64,000 nt of DNA from Citrobacter enshiensis (GTDB taxonomy: Bacteria > Pseudomonadota > Gammaproteobacteria > Enterobacterales > Enterobacteriaceae): contig NZ_CP119862.1 in assembly GCF_029338175.1 (NCBI RefSeq), forward strand, positions 4,682,839 to 4,746,838. The letters run 5' to 3'. The position numbers were made by a program, and so were the translations under genes. How positions within the stretch are numbered: the first letter of the stretch is position 1; each line of letters opens with the position of its first letter. Positions 53,560 through 63,736 of this stretch are shown here, piece after piece. Under the pieces are notes generated by a model. It worked only from the letters and a program-made list of their open reading frames with translations, was not told where the DNA came from and did not search any database.

Positions 53560-54462
53560 ATGGCTTATCAATCGCAAGACATTATCCGTCGTTCCGCGAC
53601 TAACGGTTTCACCCCCGCGCCTCAGGCGCGGGACCATCAGGAAGAGGTGGCGAAGCTTATTGACGTCACCACCTGTATCGGCTGCAAAGCCTGTCAGGTG
53701 GCCTGTTCTGAGTGGAACGATATTCGTGATGAAATCGGTAGCAACGTCGGGGTGTATGACAACCCGGCGGATTTAACCGCCAAATCCTGGACGGTGATGC
53801 GCTTCTCGGAAGTAGAGCAGGACGACAAACTGGAATGGCTGATCCGCAAAGACGGCTGTATGCACTGCGCCGATCCGGGCTGCCTGAAGGCGTGTCCGGC
53901 AGAAGGCGCGATCATTCAGTACGCCAACGGCATCGTCGACTTCCAGTCTGAGCAGTGCATCGGCTGCGGCTACTGCATTGCTGGCTGCCCGTTCGACGTG
54001 CCGCGACTGAATCCGGAAGACAACCGCGTCTACAAATGTACGCTGTGTGTTGACCGTGTGAACGTCGGGCAAGAACCGGCCTGTGTAAAAACATGTCCGA
54101 CGGGTGCGATTCACTTTGGCACCAAAGAGGATATGAAAACGCTGGCGAGCGAACGCGTGGCTGAACTGAAAACGCGTGGCTACGACAATGCGGGTCTGTA
54201 CGATCCGGCAGGCGTTGGCGGTACGCACGTGATGTACGTGCTGCACCATGCCGACAAGCCGAATCTGTACCACGGTCTGCCGGAGAACCCGGAAATCAGC
54301 GCGACCGTGAAATTCTGGAAAGGCATCTGGAAACCTCTCGCAGCGGTCGGCTTTGCCGCGACCTTTGCCGCCAGTATCTTCCACTACGTTGGCGTAGGTC
54401 CGAACCGTACGGAAGAGGAAGATGACAATCTGCACGAAGAGAATGACGAGGTGCGCAAATGA
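53560..54462 (+). CDS. fdoH: Formate dehydrogenase-O iron-sulfur subunit FdoH
   Basis: A 300-residue electron-transfer subunit with four 4Fe-4S clusters; cysteine groups are [35 protein letters not shown] and CTLCVDRV ... [11 protein letters not shown]-terminal helix ([21 protein letters not shown], about 256-277) anchors it in the membrane. Starts 12 bases after fdoG; overlaps fdoI by four. Confidence 0.98.
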   Translation: MAYQSQDIIRRSATNGFTPAPQARDHQEEVAKLIDVTTCIGCKACQVACSEWNDIRDEIGSNVGVYDNPADLTAKSWTVMRFSEVEQDDKLEWLIRKDGCMHCADPGCLKACPAEGAIIQYANGIVDFQSEQCIGCGYCIAGCPFDVPRLNPEDNRVYKCTLCVDRVNVGQEPACVKTCPTGAIHFGTKEDMKTLASERVAELKTRGYDNAGLYDPAGVGGTHVMYVLHHADKPNLYHGLPENPEISATVKFWKGIWKPLAAVGFAATFAASIFHYVGVGPNRTEEEDDNLHEENDEVRK

Positions 54463-55094
54463 AACGACGTGACACCATCGTGCGCTACTCCGCGCCGGAA
54501 CGTATCAACCACTGGGTCACCGCCTTCTGCTTCATCCTGGCGGCGGTGAGCGGGCTGGGGTTCTTCTTCCCCTCCTTCAACTGGCTGATGCAGATCATGG
54601 GCACTCCACAACTGGCGCGAATTCTGCACCCGTTTGTTGGCGTGATCATGTTTGCCTCGTTCATCATCATGTTTTTCCGTTACTGGCACCACAATCTAAT
54701 CAATCGGGATGATATCTTTTGGGCGAAGAATATTCGTAAGATTGTCGTCAACGAGGAAGTAGGTGACACCGGGCGGTATAACTTCGGTCAGAAATGCGTT
54801 TTCTGGGCGGCGATTATCTTCCTGGTACTGTTGCTGGTGAGCGGTGTGATCATCTGGCGTCCGTACTTTGCGCCTGCTTTCTCAATCCCGGTGATCCGAT
54901 TCGCGTTAATGCTGCATTCATTTGCCGCAGTGGCGTTAATTGTGGTTATCATGGTGCATATTTACGCCGCCCTTTGGGTGAAAGGCACCATTACCGCGAT
55001 GGTGGAAGGATGGGTAACCAAATCGTGGGCGAAGAAACATCACCCGCGCTGGTACCGTGAAGTTCGCCAGAAACAGGAAAAGTCATCTGAATGA
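54459..55094 (+). CDS. fdoI: Formate dehydrogenase-O cytochrome b556 subunit FdoI
   Basis: A 211-residue membrane protein with four TM segments. Haem-ligating His residues lie in [28 protein letters not shown] and [24 protein letters not shown]. It takes electrons from FdoH to quinone. Overlaps fdhE by four bases. Confidence 0.97.
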   Translation: MKRRDTIVRYSAPERINHWVTAFCFILAAVSGLGFFFPSFNWLMQIMGTPQLARILHPFVGVIMFASFIIMFFRYWHHNLINRDDIFWAKNIRKIVVNEEVGDTGRYNFGQKCVFWAAIIFLVLLLVSGVIIWRPYFAPAFSIPVIRFALMLHSFAAVALIVVIMVHIYAALWVKGTITAMVEGWVTKSWAKKHHPRWYREVRQKQEKSSE

Positions 55095-56020
55095 GTATTC
55101 GCATAATCCCGCAAGATGAGCTGGGTTCGAGCGAAAAACGCACGGCGGATATGATTCCGCCGTTGTTATTCCCCAGACTCAAAAATGTATATAACCGCCG
55201 CGCTGAACGTCTGCGCGAGCTGGCCGAGAATAACCCACTGGGCGATTACCTGCGCTTTGCCGCGCTGATCGCGCATGCCCAGGAAGTGGTGCTGTACGAT
55301 CATCCGTTAGAGATAGATCTCACTGCACGCATCAAAGAGGCAAATGAGCAGGGTAAGCCTCCACTGGATATTCACGTTTTACCGCGTGATAAACACTGGC
55401 AGAAACTCCTGCTTTCGCTGATTGCCGAGCTGAAACCCGAAATGAACGGCCCGGCACTGGCGGTGATTGAGAATCTGGAGAAAGCGTCCTCTCAGGAACT
55501 GGAAATGATGGCCAGCGCGCTGTTTGCCTCTGACTTCTCGTTAGTGAGCAGTGATAAAGCGCCGTTTATCTGGGCCGCACTGTCGCTTTACTGGGCGCAA
55601 ATGGCGAGCCTGATTCCGGGGAAAGCCCGTGCGGAATATGGCGAGCAACGCCAGTTCTGCCCGGTGTGCGGCTCAATGCCGGTCTCCAGCATGGTGCAAA
55701 TTGGCACCACCCAGGGCCTGCGTTACCTGCACTGCAACCTGTGTGAAACCGAGTGGCACGTGGTCCGCGTGAAATGCAGCAACTGCGAACAGAGCCGCGA
55801 TTTGCACTACTGGTCTCTCGATAACGAGCAGGCAGCGATTAAAGCGGAAAGCTGCGGTGACTGTGGCACTTACCTGAAGATTCTTTATCAGGAAAAAGAC
55901 CCGAAAGTAGAAGCCGTTGCCGACGACCTCGCCTCACTGATACTGGACGCACGTATGGAGCAAGAGGGCTTTGCCCGCAGTTCCATCAACCCGTTCCTGT
56001 TCCCAGGAGAGGGGGAGTAA
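55091..56020 (+). CDS. fdhE: FdhE, formate dehydrogenase accessory protein
   Basis: A 309-residue rubredoxin-like protein. Four CxxC motifs are visible (CPVCGS, CNLCET, CSNCEQ, CGDCGT), which bind iron. It interacts with the catalytic subunit and is needed for active enzyme. Last gene of the fdo operon. A CGGGCG/CGCCCG hairpin follows at 56038-56057. Confidence 0.97.
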   Translation: MSIRIIPQDELGSSEKRTADMIPPLLFPRLKNVYNRRAERLRELAENNPLGDYLRFAALIAHAQEVVLYDHPLEIDLTARIKEANEQGKPPLDIHVLPRDKHWQKLLLSLIAELKPEMNGPALAVIENLEKASSQELEMMASALFASDFSLVSSDKAPFIWAALSLYWAQMASLIPGKARAEYGEQRQFCPVCGSMPVSSMVQIGTTQGLRYLHCNLCETEWHVVRVKCSNCEQSRDLHYWSLDNEQAAIKAESCGDCGTYLKILYQEKDPKVEAVADDLASLILDARMEQEGFARSSINPFLFPGEGE

Positions 56021-56059
56021 GTTCCCTTGTATATTACCGGGCGGCGTAAGTCGCCCGAG

Positions 56060-56434
56060 TTACAGTTCATAGGGCGTCACGACGCCAGGTATTCCCGCAA
56101 AATCCTTCGTATTGCGCGTGACCAGTTCAAGACGGTGAATCTGTGCGGTAGCCAGAATAATGGCATCCGGAAGCTTCAGTCCATAATCCTGCCGTAGAAC
56201 AACGCTTCGCTCAGCAATCTCCTGCGAAACACCAATGATGTTAAATGCGCTCATCGCAACCCGTGTGCGATGTTCCTGATTGTATTTCCTGGCGCCAACC
56301 AGCACTTCCATCCAGGTGATGAGGCTTATCGCATTCTGCGGCGGCCATGCGTCCAGCGCTTGCTTTGCTTCCCCTCGCCCGCTGAACAAATCGATTAAAA
56401 TATTGGTGTCAAAAAGTGCCGATCCTTTAGCCAT
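56060..56434 (-). CDS. PIN-domain toxin, VapC family
   Basis: From ATG 56434 (GAGGAG five bases upstream) the product is 124 residues; the acidic nuclease residues are Asp in LFDTNILIDL, Glu in TWMEVLVGA, Asp in LKLPDAIILATA and Asp/Asn in TRNTKDF. VapC toxins cleave tRNA or rRNA. The start overlaps the stop of the antitoxin gene by one base, the standard antitoxin-first order. Confidence 0.88.
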   Translation of the reverse strand: MAKGSALFDTNILIDLFSGRGEAKQALDAWPPQNAISLITWMEVLVGARKYNQEHRTRVAMSAFNIIGVSQEIAERSVVLRQDYGLKLPDAIILATAQIHRLELVTRNTKDFAGIPGVVTPYEL

Positions 56435-56682
56435 TACCACTCCTCGCGAAGTTTGCGCTGGTATTCAACGCCATCTTCTTCACAGCCTTGCCACAGGCCA
56501 AGTGCGTTAGAAATTGTTGTTTCTGCCTGATCCTGTCTTTCCAGATACTGCTCAACCGCTTCCCGTAACAGTTCGGCACGCGGAAGATTGCGCTGCACCT
56601 TGAGATCGTCCAGCCGTTTAATCACTTCATCAGATAAATCGAGTAAAATTCTGCCCATATCCAGTCCAGTCATTATGCTCAT
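56434..56682 (-). CDS. Ribbon-helix-helix antitoxin, VapB-type
   Basis: The ATG at 56682 has GGAG six bases upstream, giving 82 residues. Residues about 10-55 form the RHH domain ([39 protein letters not shown]), the C-terminal tail binds the toxin. E. coli K-12 has yiiF in the corresponding place, also an RHH protein, without the adjacent VapC that I remember. Confidence 0.85.
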   Translation of the reverse strand: MSIMTGLDMGRILLDLSDEVIKRLDDLKVQRNLPRAELLREAVEQYLERQDQAETTISNALGLWQGCEEDGVEYQRKLREEW

Positions 56683-56881
56683 ATATATCTCCAGCATATC
56701 ACCTAAGATTAAAGTATGAGCAATTTACACCCGGTTTATTTTAAAAAATAGAGGGCTCGTGGAGGTCTTTTCACTTTTGCGAGCACCTTTCCAGAATGCG
56801 CATTTCCCCGCCTCTCTCTATTCCCATCCGCCAAAATCAGGCGTATAAACTGTACATCCATACAGCAAAAAGGATTTCACC

Positions 56882-57790
56882 ATGGCACTGGAAAAAGGTA
56901 TTGCTGAGCAAGTTGCCGCGTTTATCGCAGCGGGTCGCCCCTCTTCACGTCAACAGAGTATTGATGATCGGAGGGCGGGGTACATCGCCAGTTCAGTCCT
57001 GGCGGGAGAGACTGAATCACGCGTCCATATCCAGACTATCGAACGGGAGGGGATAACGTTTCGCGTCTATTCGCCGCTTCGTGGTTCCACGATTCTGCCC
57101 ACGATTATCTACTACCACGGTGGCTGTTTTGTTAGCGGTGGCTTTGCCACTCATGACAAACAGCTACGCCAGTTGGCGTTCTATGGCGAATGTCGGGTGA
57201 TCGCCGTCCAGTATCGACTGGCACCAGAACACTCTTTTCCCGCTGCCCATGATGACGCGCTAAAAGGGGCAGACCTGATCTGGCAACATGCCGAACTGTT
57301 TGGCGTGGATAAGCATCGTATCACTCTGGCGGGCGATAGCGCGGGTGGGCACCTGGCGTTGGTGACAGCCTTACGGCTCAAGGCGACTGGTGAGTGGCAA
57401 CCTGCGCAGCTTATCCTGATTTACCCCATGCTCGACGCAACGGCTTACTTTGAAAGCTATACCCGTAATGGACTGGATTACATCATCACCCGCGATACGC
57501 TGCTTAGCGGTTATGAGATGTACCTGCCGGGCATCGATCGCCACCATCCGGAAGCCAGCCCGCTGTGGCGAGATGATTTCAATGGCCTGCCGCCTGTTCA
57601 TATCATTACTGCAGAATTCGACCCGCTATGCGACGAAGGGGAAGCGCTTTATCAGAGAATGACAGAGCAAGGCGTAGCGTGTACCTGCCAGCGCTATCTC
57701 GGAGTCATTCATGGCTTCTTTCAGTTGGGTGGCATCAGCCTGGCGGCACGGGAAGTCATACGGAATGTGGCATTGAAGGCGGGAAGGTAA
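56882..57790 (+). CDS. HSL-family alpha/beta hydrolase (esterase)
   Basis: A 302-residue esterase. Oxyanion motif YYHGGCF (residues about 77-83), nucleophile Ser in GDSAGG, catalytic Asp in EFDPLCDEG and His in VIHGFFQ. The family includes E. coli Aes and acetyl-hydrolases; the natural substrate is unknown. AAGGA precedes the ATG. It is an insertion between fdhE and yiiD relative to K-12 as I recall. Confidence 0.9.
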   Translation: MALEKGIAEQVAAFIAAGRPSSRQQSIDDRRAGYIASSVLAGETESRVHIQTIEREGITFRVYSPLRGSTILPTIIYYHGGCFVSGGFATHDKQLRQLAFYGECRVIAVQYRLAPEHSFPAAHDDALKGADLIWQHAELFGVDKHRITLAGDSAGGHLALVTALRLKATGEWQPAQLILIYPMLDATAYFESYTRNGLDYIITRDTLLSGYEMYLPGIDRHHPEASPLWRDDFNGLPPVHIITAEFDPLCDEGEALYQRMTEQGVACTCQRYLGVIHGFFQLGGISLAAREVIRNVALKAGR

Positions 57791-57971
57791 TATTCCCCGT
57801 GTCATTTTGCATTGCCATCGGGTGTTAATAGATAACACCAGGATGTGTTGCTGCCAGGAAGAACCAGCATCACCATTGCCGATCACCCCGACCGTTTCAT
57901 TATCAAAATGGTCAACACTGCCGCTCTGGTTCAACCCGTGAAGTGGTCCGATCCGCCCTCTGAGATAACCT

Positions 57972-58961
57972 CTACTCTTCCTCGTTACCGCCCTCTTCGT
58001 ACGCGCCAAACGGCTTCGCGGGTAGCACAATGTAAGTGCCTTCAAACACCACGCCCGGCGCGTCATCACCGAAGAGTTCCACCTGCATCTGGACGCGCGC
58101 TTTGCGGCCTCTTGCCAGACGATCCAGATCGCCGCTCAATGAGCCTAAATCAGCGACGGCACTCGGTTTGCCGCTGATGGGCTTGCTGTAACGAATATGG
58201 GCATCAGCAAGAATAATAGTGCCGCCAAGATGGCGTTCGCGCAGCATTAACCAAATAAGTCCCCACCCCGTCAGCGTTGCCAGAGAAAAAAGACTTCCGG
58301 CAAATAAGGTTTTATGCGGATTCTGGTTGCCCATTTCAGGCATGGTGGTGATAAATTTTTGCCCGGTGTACTGCTGAATACGCACCCCCATTTTCTCACT
58401 CAGAGGGATGTGCTCATACCAGGCACTCTGTAGCTGCCCGCACCAGTCGCCGCGATGCAGAATGTCATCCAGTGTGGCAACAGGCTTAATCATTAAAAAG
58501 TGTCGAACCGGCGTGGTTTGCGGTGTGGTAATTTCGCCCTGATTAACAAAACCCAGTTTGGCGAAAAATTCGACCGCATCTTCACGGGCGCTACAGGTAA
58601 CGCGTTTTACCCCTTCCTGGCGCGCCACGGACTCCAGGGTCATCGCCATCAATGTTCCCAGCCCCTTCTCTTGCACCGCAGGATCAACAGCCATAAAGCG
58701 GATGGAGGCTTCGTTGTCGGCATTGATATACAGCCTGCCAACAGCGACCAGATTCCCCTCTTCGTCCACGACCATCTGATGATGCGCCATGGCATCCCAG
58801 GCATCACGTTCGGAGCCTTTTGGCTGATGTAGGGGTTTACGCAGCATCTCCCAGCGAAACTGATAGTAACGCTCTAATTCTTCTTCTGTTTGCGGTACTC
58901 GAAGGTGATACATAGATGTACTCTCTCTTGTTACCTGCGGCCACACCGGAAGCTGGCTCAT
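57972..58961 (-). CDS. yiiD: YiiD (FabY), GNAT acetyltransferase with hotdog thioesterase domain
   Basis: A 329-residue protein, same length as in E. coli. The N-terminal half is a GNAT domain ([22 protein letters not shown]), the C-terminal half a YiiD_C hotdog domain ([22 protein letters not shown]). Linked to fatty-acid synthesis initiation in E. coli. Upstream overlap with dtd (ATGA). Confidence 0.95.
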   Translation of the reverse strand: MSQLPVWPQVTRESTSMYHLRVPQTEEELERYYQFRWEMLRKPLHQPKGSERDAWDAMAHHQMVVDEEGNLVAVGRLYINADNEASIRFMAVDPAVQEKGLGTLMAMTLESVARQEGVKRVTCSAREDAVEFFAKLGFVNQGEITTPQTTPVRHFLMIKPVATLDDILHRGDWCGQLQSAWYEHIPLSEKMGVRIQQYTGQKFITTMPEMGNQNPHKTLFAGSLFSLATLTGWGLIWLMLRERHLGGTIILADAHIRYSKPISGKPSAVADLGSLSGDLDRLARGRKARVQMQVELFGDDAPGVVFEGTYIVLPAKPFGAYEEGGNEEE

Positions 58962-59395
58962 ACCTGTAACCAGAACGTCACGGGGCCATCATTAACCAGC
59001 GAAACCTGCATATCGGCAGCGAAACGCCCGGTTTGCGTGTTCATTTCCTGTTGGCGGCAACGCTCAACAAAGTATTCATATAGCGCTTCTGCGCGATCCG
59101 GCGCGGCCCCCTTCGAGAAACTCGGACGCATGCCGCGTTCGGTATCGGCTGCCAGCGTAAACTGCGAAACCACCAGCACGCTGCCTCCTGCCTGCTGCAC
59201 GTTCAGATTCATCTTGCCTTCGGCATCGCTGAAAATTCGATATCCCAGTACGCGTTCGCACAAGCGATTCGCTTTCAGTTCGTCATCATCCTTTTCGACA
59301 CCCAATAACACTAAAAGTCCTGGGCCGATTTCACCCGTCACCTCTCCCTCCACGGTGACGCTGGCACGGGTTACGCGCTGAATTAATGCAATCAT
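58958..59395 (-). CDS. dtd: D-aminoacyl-tRNA deacylase Dtd
   Basis: The ATG at 59395 gives [33 protein letters not shown], 145 residues as in E. coli. Catalytic motifs SQFTLAAD and NDGPVTF (with the Gly-cisPro pair) are present. It removes D-amino acids and glycine mischarged on tRNA. Overlaps yihY by four bases. Confidence 0.97.
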   Translation of the reverse strand: MIALIQRVTRASVTVEGEVTGEIGPGLLVLLGVEKDDDELKANRLCERVLGYRIFSDAEGKMNLNVQQAGGSVLVVSQFTLAADTERGMRPSFSKGAAPDRAEALYEYFVERCRQQEMNTQTGRFAADMQVSLVNDGPVTFWLQV

Positions 59396-60264
59396 GGTTG
59401 GTCTGCTTCTTCTTGTTCTGCGGCTAGTTTGAGTTTGCGGTATTCCCCGAGAGTGACAGTTATTTCTGCACCAAGCAAGACGATACACCACGTCCAGTAA
59501 ACCCAGACAAACAAAATTGGGATCACCGCCAGTACGCCGTAAATAAGCTGATAAGACGGGAACATAGTGATATAGAGCGCAAATCCTTTCTTCCCCGCCT
59601 CAAACAGTATGGCAGCGACAAATGCCCCGACGATCGCATCCCGGTTTGGGACGCGTATGGTGGGGACAACGCTATACAGCAACCAGAACGAGATCCAGGA
59701 AAGCAACAGCGGAAAAATGCGCAGCACATCATCAATAACGCTATTGAGTTCACTGGCCCAGCGAAGAGAGAGTAGATATGAACTGATCGCCAGGCTGGCG
59801 CCTGCCAGCAGCGGGCCCAGCGTCAGGATCATCCAGTAAACGGCAAAAGAGTAGACTTTTGGGCGCGTGCGCTTGCTGCGCCAGATGGCATTCAGCGCAC
59901 TATCAACAGCATACATTAGCAGCAACGCCGTCACGATCAGCCCGCAGGCTCCCACCACCGTCATCTTGTTGGAATTGGCGACAAACTGTTCGATATAACG
60001 CTGAATGACATCCCCGGTCGCGGGGAGAAAGTTGGAGAAGATAAAGTGACGCAGTTGAAGACTCACGTCAGAAAACATGGGAAATGCAGCGAAAAGGGCA
60101 AAAACAACAGCAATGAAGGGCACTAATGAGAGCAATGAGACGTAGGCCAGATTACCTGCCAGGGTCGTCATATTGTCCTCATCAATGCGCTGCCACAATA
60201 ACTTAAGCCAGGCCCATATTGGACGCGTATGATGCCTGGCTTTTTGGTGAACGTTTTTTAGCAT
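59392..60264 (-). CDS. yihY: YihY, BrkB-family inner-membrane protein
   Basis: A 290-residue protein with about six TM segments and the YihY/virulence factor BrkB signature [26 protein letters not shown]. Function is unresolved; it was once taken for RNase BN, now assigned elsewhere. It overlaps yihX by seven bases. Confidence 0.95.
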   Translation of the reverse strand: MLKNVHQKARHHTRPIWAWLKLLWQRIDEDNMTTLAGNLAYVSLLSLVPFIAVVFALFAAFPMFSDVSLQLRHFIFSNFLPATGDVIQRYIEQFVANSNKMTVVGACGLIVTALLLMYAVDSALNAIWRSKRTRPKVYSFAVYWMILTLGPLLAGASLAISSYLLSLRWASELNSVIDDVLRIFPLLLSWISFWLLYSVVPTIRVPNRDAIVGAFVAAILFEAGKKGFALYITMFPSYQLIYGVLAVIPILFVWVYWTWCIVLLGAEITVTLGEYRKLKLAAEQEEADQP

Positions 60265-60857
60265 AACAACTTCGCGAAATAGTCCGGGATGGTTGTTTTG
60301 TCGGTCACCCTGATGCTGGTGATCCCCAACTGGTTAGCCCCTTCTATATTATCGCCGTTGTCATCAAAAAAGACGGCATCGTCCGCAGAAAAACCTTCTG
60401 CCTGCAGGACGTGCTGGTAAATACGCGCTTCCGGTTTACGCATCCCCAGTTCCTGGGAAAGATAAATATGGTCGGCGGCCTGGCGAACCTCCGGGTATTC
60501 GTCCGGCCAGAATGTGGTATGCAGCCTGTTGGTGTTAGAAAGAACGACGACGCGATGCCCTTGCTCGCGCAGCTTGTGCATAATGCCGATAACGTCTGGC
60601 CGTATGCCAACGAAAACGGCCTGCCAGCCGTGAGAAAATTGTTCGTAACTCAGCGGCAGCGCCATTTCATGACAGACAGCCTCCGCGAAAGCCTCATCGG
60701 TTATTTCACCCCGTTCATGCTGGCGAAAAGCCTCCCCCATCGTAAAGCTGTGCTTCAACGAAGCCAGCGGGACACGGCTCAGATCGCTCCAGGTACCTAA
60801 CACGCGGTTGAAGTCGATATCGACAATCACATTACCTAAGTCAAAGATATAGAGCAT
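60258..60857 (-). CDS. yihX: YihX, alpha-D-glucose 1-phosphate phosphatase
   Basis: The ATG at 60857 gives [21 protein letters not shown], 199 residues as in E. coli. HAD motif I FDLGNV, motif II VVLSNTN, Lys in RKPEARIY and motif [12 protein letters not shown]. It hydrolyses glucose 1-phosphate. First gene of the yihX-yihY-dtd-yiiD cluster. Confidence 0.96.
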   Translation of the reverse strand: MLYIFDLGNVIVDIDFNRVLGTWSDLSRVPLASLKHSFTMGEAFRQHERGEITDEAFAEAVCHEMALPLSYEQFSHGWQAVFVGIRPDVIGIMHKLREQGHRVVVLSNTNRLHTTFWPDEYPEVRQAADHIYLSQELGMRKPEARIYQHVLQAEGFSADDAVFFDDNGDNIEGANQLGITSIRVTDKTTIPDYFAKLLC

Positions 60858-60955
60858 GTTCTTCTCCTTGCTAGCCGTGGATGAATAACTGTAGCGGGAA
60901 AGGAGAGGTTTGACTATGTGCCACATCGTGAAACCGGTAACGGTCATATCTGAAA

Positions 60956-60978
60956 AAGGCGATGCCATGCATCGCCTT
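60956..60978 (-). terminator. Terminator after the autotransporter gene
   Basis: AAGGCGATG/CATCGCCTT with a five-base loop. Leftward it ends in five T, 20 bases after the autotransporter stop. Confidence 0.85.
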
Positions 60979-60997
60979 ATTTCCCCTGGTGTCGCGT

Positions 60998-63736
60998 TTA
61001 GAAACTGTACTTAACACCCAACATAGCCGCAGTATCGCTATAACTGTTGTCGCCAACCTGCTGAGCGACGTTGCCCCACACCTGCAGGCGCGGATTAATT
61101 TGCCCTTCAACCCCCACTTTCAGCTCACCGATATTTTTAGTGCCGCTGATTTCATCCTGAATTGCCCCCATCTGGACACTCTGGTTGTGGGTATTGTGGA
61201 TCCAGTTAGCTTCTACAAACGGCTGGAACTCACGGTTTTTACCATCATCGATCGCGTTATGGCCTTTCAGGTATGCACGCACGCCGAGTCGGGTCATCAG
61301 GTTGCCGTCGGTTGTATCTTTCACCTGGGTGCCGTTGCTTTCGCGGTGCGAATCAGCCTGCACGTCCATCCAGATAACCTGTGCTTTGGGTTGGATCCAG
61401 TAACTTGCACGCTCACTTTTCCCCAACAGGACGCTGTAACCGCCTTCAATAGAGGCCGTAATACCGTCTGACTTATATTTCTCGCTGGCCAGATGATCGC
61501 CGCTCACGGTGTTATCAAACCAGTTATACAGAATCCAGCTGTCCAGGTAGGTTCCTGTTTTATCCGCTTCGTTTGCATACCAGGTCGCATACAGACCTGC
61601 ACTGTAGCCATTCACATGACCGCGGGACGCATACCCGGTGTATGTGTTATGCGTTTTACTTTTCTGATTGGCGTAACCCGCCATTACACCCAGATGCCAT
61701 CGATCCAGGCCATCACTGCTCCATTGCGCCAGATCACCACCTATCTGCATCACATAGCGGTTCGCTTTCGTTTTCAACTGGTTGCTACCGTCAGTAAAGC
61801 GAGTATGTCCCCCTTCGTTACGCAGCCACAGGCTGGTCACTTTTCGTTCACCCGTCAGCATGTCCGTATATTGCGTTTCCCCCAATCGGTCATGCAATCG
61901 GGTGATAAACAGGGTATTGGCCGCATAGTTGTTCGCCAGGTAGCTACCAAATTCCGGGCGATACTGATGTTCACCGGGAGCGGGGGCTGGCGGCGTTGGT
62001 GGTTCCACCGGGTCAACCGGGCCTGGAGGTGCTGGCGGGTCAACAGGGTCGACCGGGCCCGGAGGCGCAGGGGGATCAACAGGGTCAACCGGACCAGGAG
62101 GTGTTGGCGGATCAACGGGATCAACAGGCCCCGGTGGCGTTGGTGGATCGACCGGATCGGGATCTTCCGGCTCTGGGTCGGGTTCCGGGTCAGGATCAAC
62201 TGGGCTCAATTGACTGGTGAGATACCAGTTGCTGGCATTCTTCACCACATCGTAGTCGTAGCCACCCGCCACGATACGCCCGGCTTTGGTGAAAGTGCCG
62301 TTGGAGTTCCCCTCAACCTGCACAATCTCAATACCATTAAGGGTCAGATCGCCCATACCACCGATATTGTTAATACCGACATTGGTATTCCCGACAGTAT
62401 CACCTTTCACAATCAGTTTATCGGTTAAGGATTCATCGCCTTCAAGCACGGTGTTGAGTACCAGTAACGCATCGGTACCAATATAGTTCCCCATCACAGT
62501 CAGCGTCTTAAAGGTACTTTCATCATCTCCAGACACGCCATCGGCACTGTAGCGCAGTGTGGATTGATCCAACGTCAGATTAGAGAGAACGGAGGTCCCG
62601 GTCATCGTCCATTCACTATTGGCACCCTTCATGCTCAGATCCAGCGTGCCATGATAGTTGGTATTACTGTTCTGTTGTGAAGAGTCGGTTTTACCCACAA
62701 AACGACTCCCCTCTTCCATACGCAGATCCATGATGCCGCCATAGTAGGCACGCAGGTTGCCTTTTATGTCATACACACCGGATGATGCGCTATCAGAAAC
62801 GTAATCCCAGGAGCGAATCAACGCCTGCGTACCATAGGCGTAAAGCGCGCAGGCGTTACTATCCGAAACTTCAATGAATGTATTGCCACCCAGGTTCACA
62901 ATGGCAGGCTCATAGCTCGAATAAGCGTAAACGCCATGTGCAGTCGCCCCCGTGGTTTTTACATCCACATGGTTCAAGTTAATCTCGCCCAGCCGTCCGG
63001 CATATATTGCATGCGCACTTCGACCTGATGTGGCGATTTTTGTGGTGCCATTTATCGTGACATCCGGGTCGCCTTTCCCGGTACCGGTATACTGAGCAGG
63101 ATCTTTCCCTGCATATATTCCATATCCTGTGTTGGCCCCCCCAGGGCCACGAGTCACAATATCGGCATTACCATGAATAATAATGGACGATCGCGCGTTA
63201 TCTTTGTTCGCCGAAGCATTCGCACGCAGCCCCATACCGTTTTCAGTATCAATCGTGACGTTGCCGCTGACTTCAACAATGGAATAATCAGCCTGTAATT
63301 CGCGACCGATATTTATACCATCTGAACTACTGCCGGTCGCTGTAATATAAATATTATCTGCAACCAGCTTGCCACCCGCATTTTTGGAGTGAATACCATC
63401 GGCAGCCTTGCCGGTGGTATTAATGACCAGATTTTTAAATTTATATCCCATATTATCAATATAGACACCCCACCCCGTTAACCCCGACGTTGTGCCTTCT
63501 GACGTTGTATCAATACGAACTTCATCAAATCCGCTGTAATCCCGGCCTGCTCCGCCAAGTGGATTTCCATAGTGGTAGATAGTCGTATTGTCACATAACA
63601 ACTGTGCCGTGGTTGTGTAACTACACCCCGCAGCTGTTACCTGTCCGCTGAGTCCACCGAGTGCCAGCGCACAGGCAATACAAAGTGAGAGCTTTGTTGG
63701 AGGAAATCGTTTTTGAATAAAACCAGGAGTTTTCAT
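60998..63736 (-). CDS. Type Va autotransporter adhesin, AIDA/pertactin-like
   Basis: A 912-residue secreted protein. The N-terminus is an extended signal (RFPPTKLSLCIACALALGGLSGQVTA). Residues about 37-515 are a beta-helical passenger with repeated DI/NI and GNxTI motifs. Then a proline-rich linker (about 515-585), an AIDA-type pivot (SYLANNYAANTLF) and a beta-barrel of about 300 residues ending LGVKYSF, with terminal Phe. Passenger function is unknown; adhesion or aggregation is typical. GAACTCTCATG context gives no strong ribosome site beyond GGAAAAGG near the start. Confidence 0.93.
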   Translation of the reverse strand: MKTPGFIQKRFPPTKLSLCIACALALGGLSGQVTAAGCSYTTTAQLLCDNTTIYHYGNPLGGAGRDYSGFDEVRIDTTSEGTTSGLTGWGVYIDNMGYKFKNLVINTTGKAADGIHSKNAGGKLVADNIYITATGSSSDGINIGRELQADYSIVEVSGNVTIDTENGMGLRANASANKDNARSSIIIHGNADIVTRGPGGANTGYGIYAGKDPAQYTGTGKGDPDVTINGTTKIATSGRSAHAIYAGRLGEINLNHVDVKTTGATAHGVYAYSSYEPAIVNLGGNTFIEVSDSNACALYAYGTQALIRSWDYVSDSASSGVYDIKGNLRAYYGGIMDLRMEEGSRFVGKTDSSQQNSNTNYHGTLDLSMKGANSEWTMTGTSVLSNLTLDQSTLRYSADGVSGDDESTFKTLTVMGNYIGTDALLVLNTVLEGDESLTDKLIVKGDTVGNTNVGINNIGGMGDLTLNGIEIVQVEGNSNGTFTKAGRIVAGGYDYDVVKNASNWYLTSQLSPVDPDPEPDPEPEDPDPVDPPTPPGPVDPVDPPTPPGPVDPVDPPAPPGPVDPVDPPAPPGPVDPVEPPTPPAPAPGEHQYRPEFGSYLANNYAANTLFITRLHDRLGETQYTDMLTGERKVTSLWLRNEGGHTRFTDGSNQLKTKANRYVMQIGGDLAQWSSDGLDRWHLGVMAGYANQKSKTHNTYTGYASRGHVNGYSAGLYATWYANEADKTGTYLDSWILYNWFDNTVSGDHLASEKYKSDGITASIEGGYSVLLGKSERASYWIQPKAQVIWMDVQADSHRESNGTQVKDTTDGNLMTRLGVRAYLKGHNAIDDGKNREFQPFVEANWIHNTHNQSVQMGAIQDEISGTKNIGELKVGVEGQINPRLQVWGNVAQQVGDNSYSDTAAMLGVKYSF
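61980..62200. repeat. Tandem 36-base repeats coding the proline-rich linker
   Basis: Four to five imperfect copies of a 12-residue unit PVDPVDPPxPPG, preceded by PDPEPDPEPEDPDP. Unit-level synonymous differences show the copies are not all recent. Changes in copy number would keep the frame, because the unit is a multiple of three. Confidence 0.85.

Noticed and set aside
62000-62160. Possible CRISPR-like array
   Set aside because: The repeats are contiguous coding units without unique spacers.
61493-62428. A 311-codon plus-strand frame with Trp/Arg/Asn repeats
   Set aside because: It is the antisense of the proline-rich autotransporter linker; the repeats come from the linker DNA.
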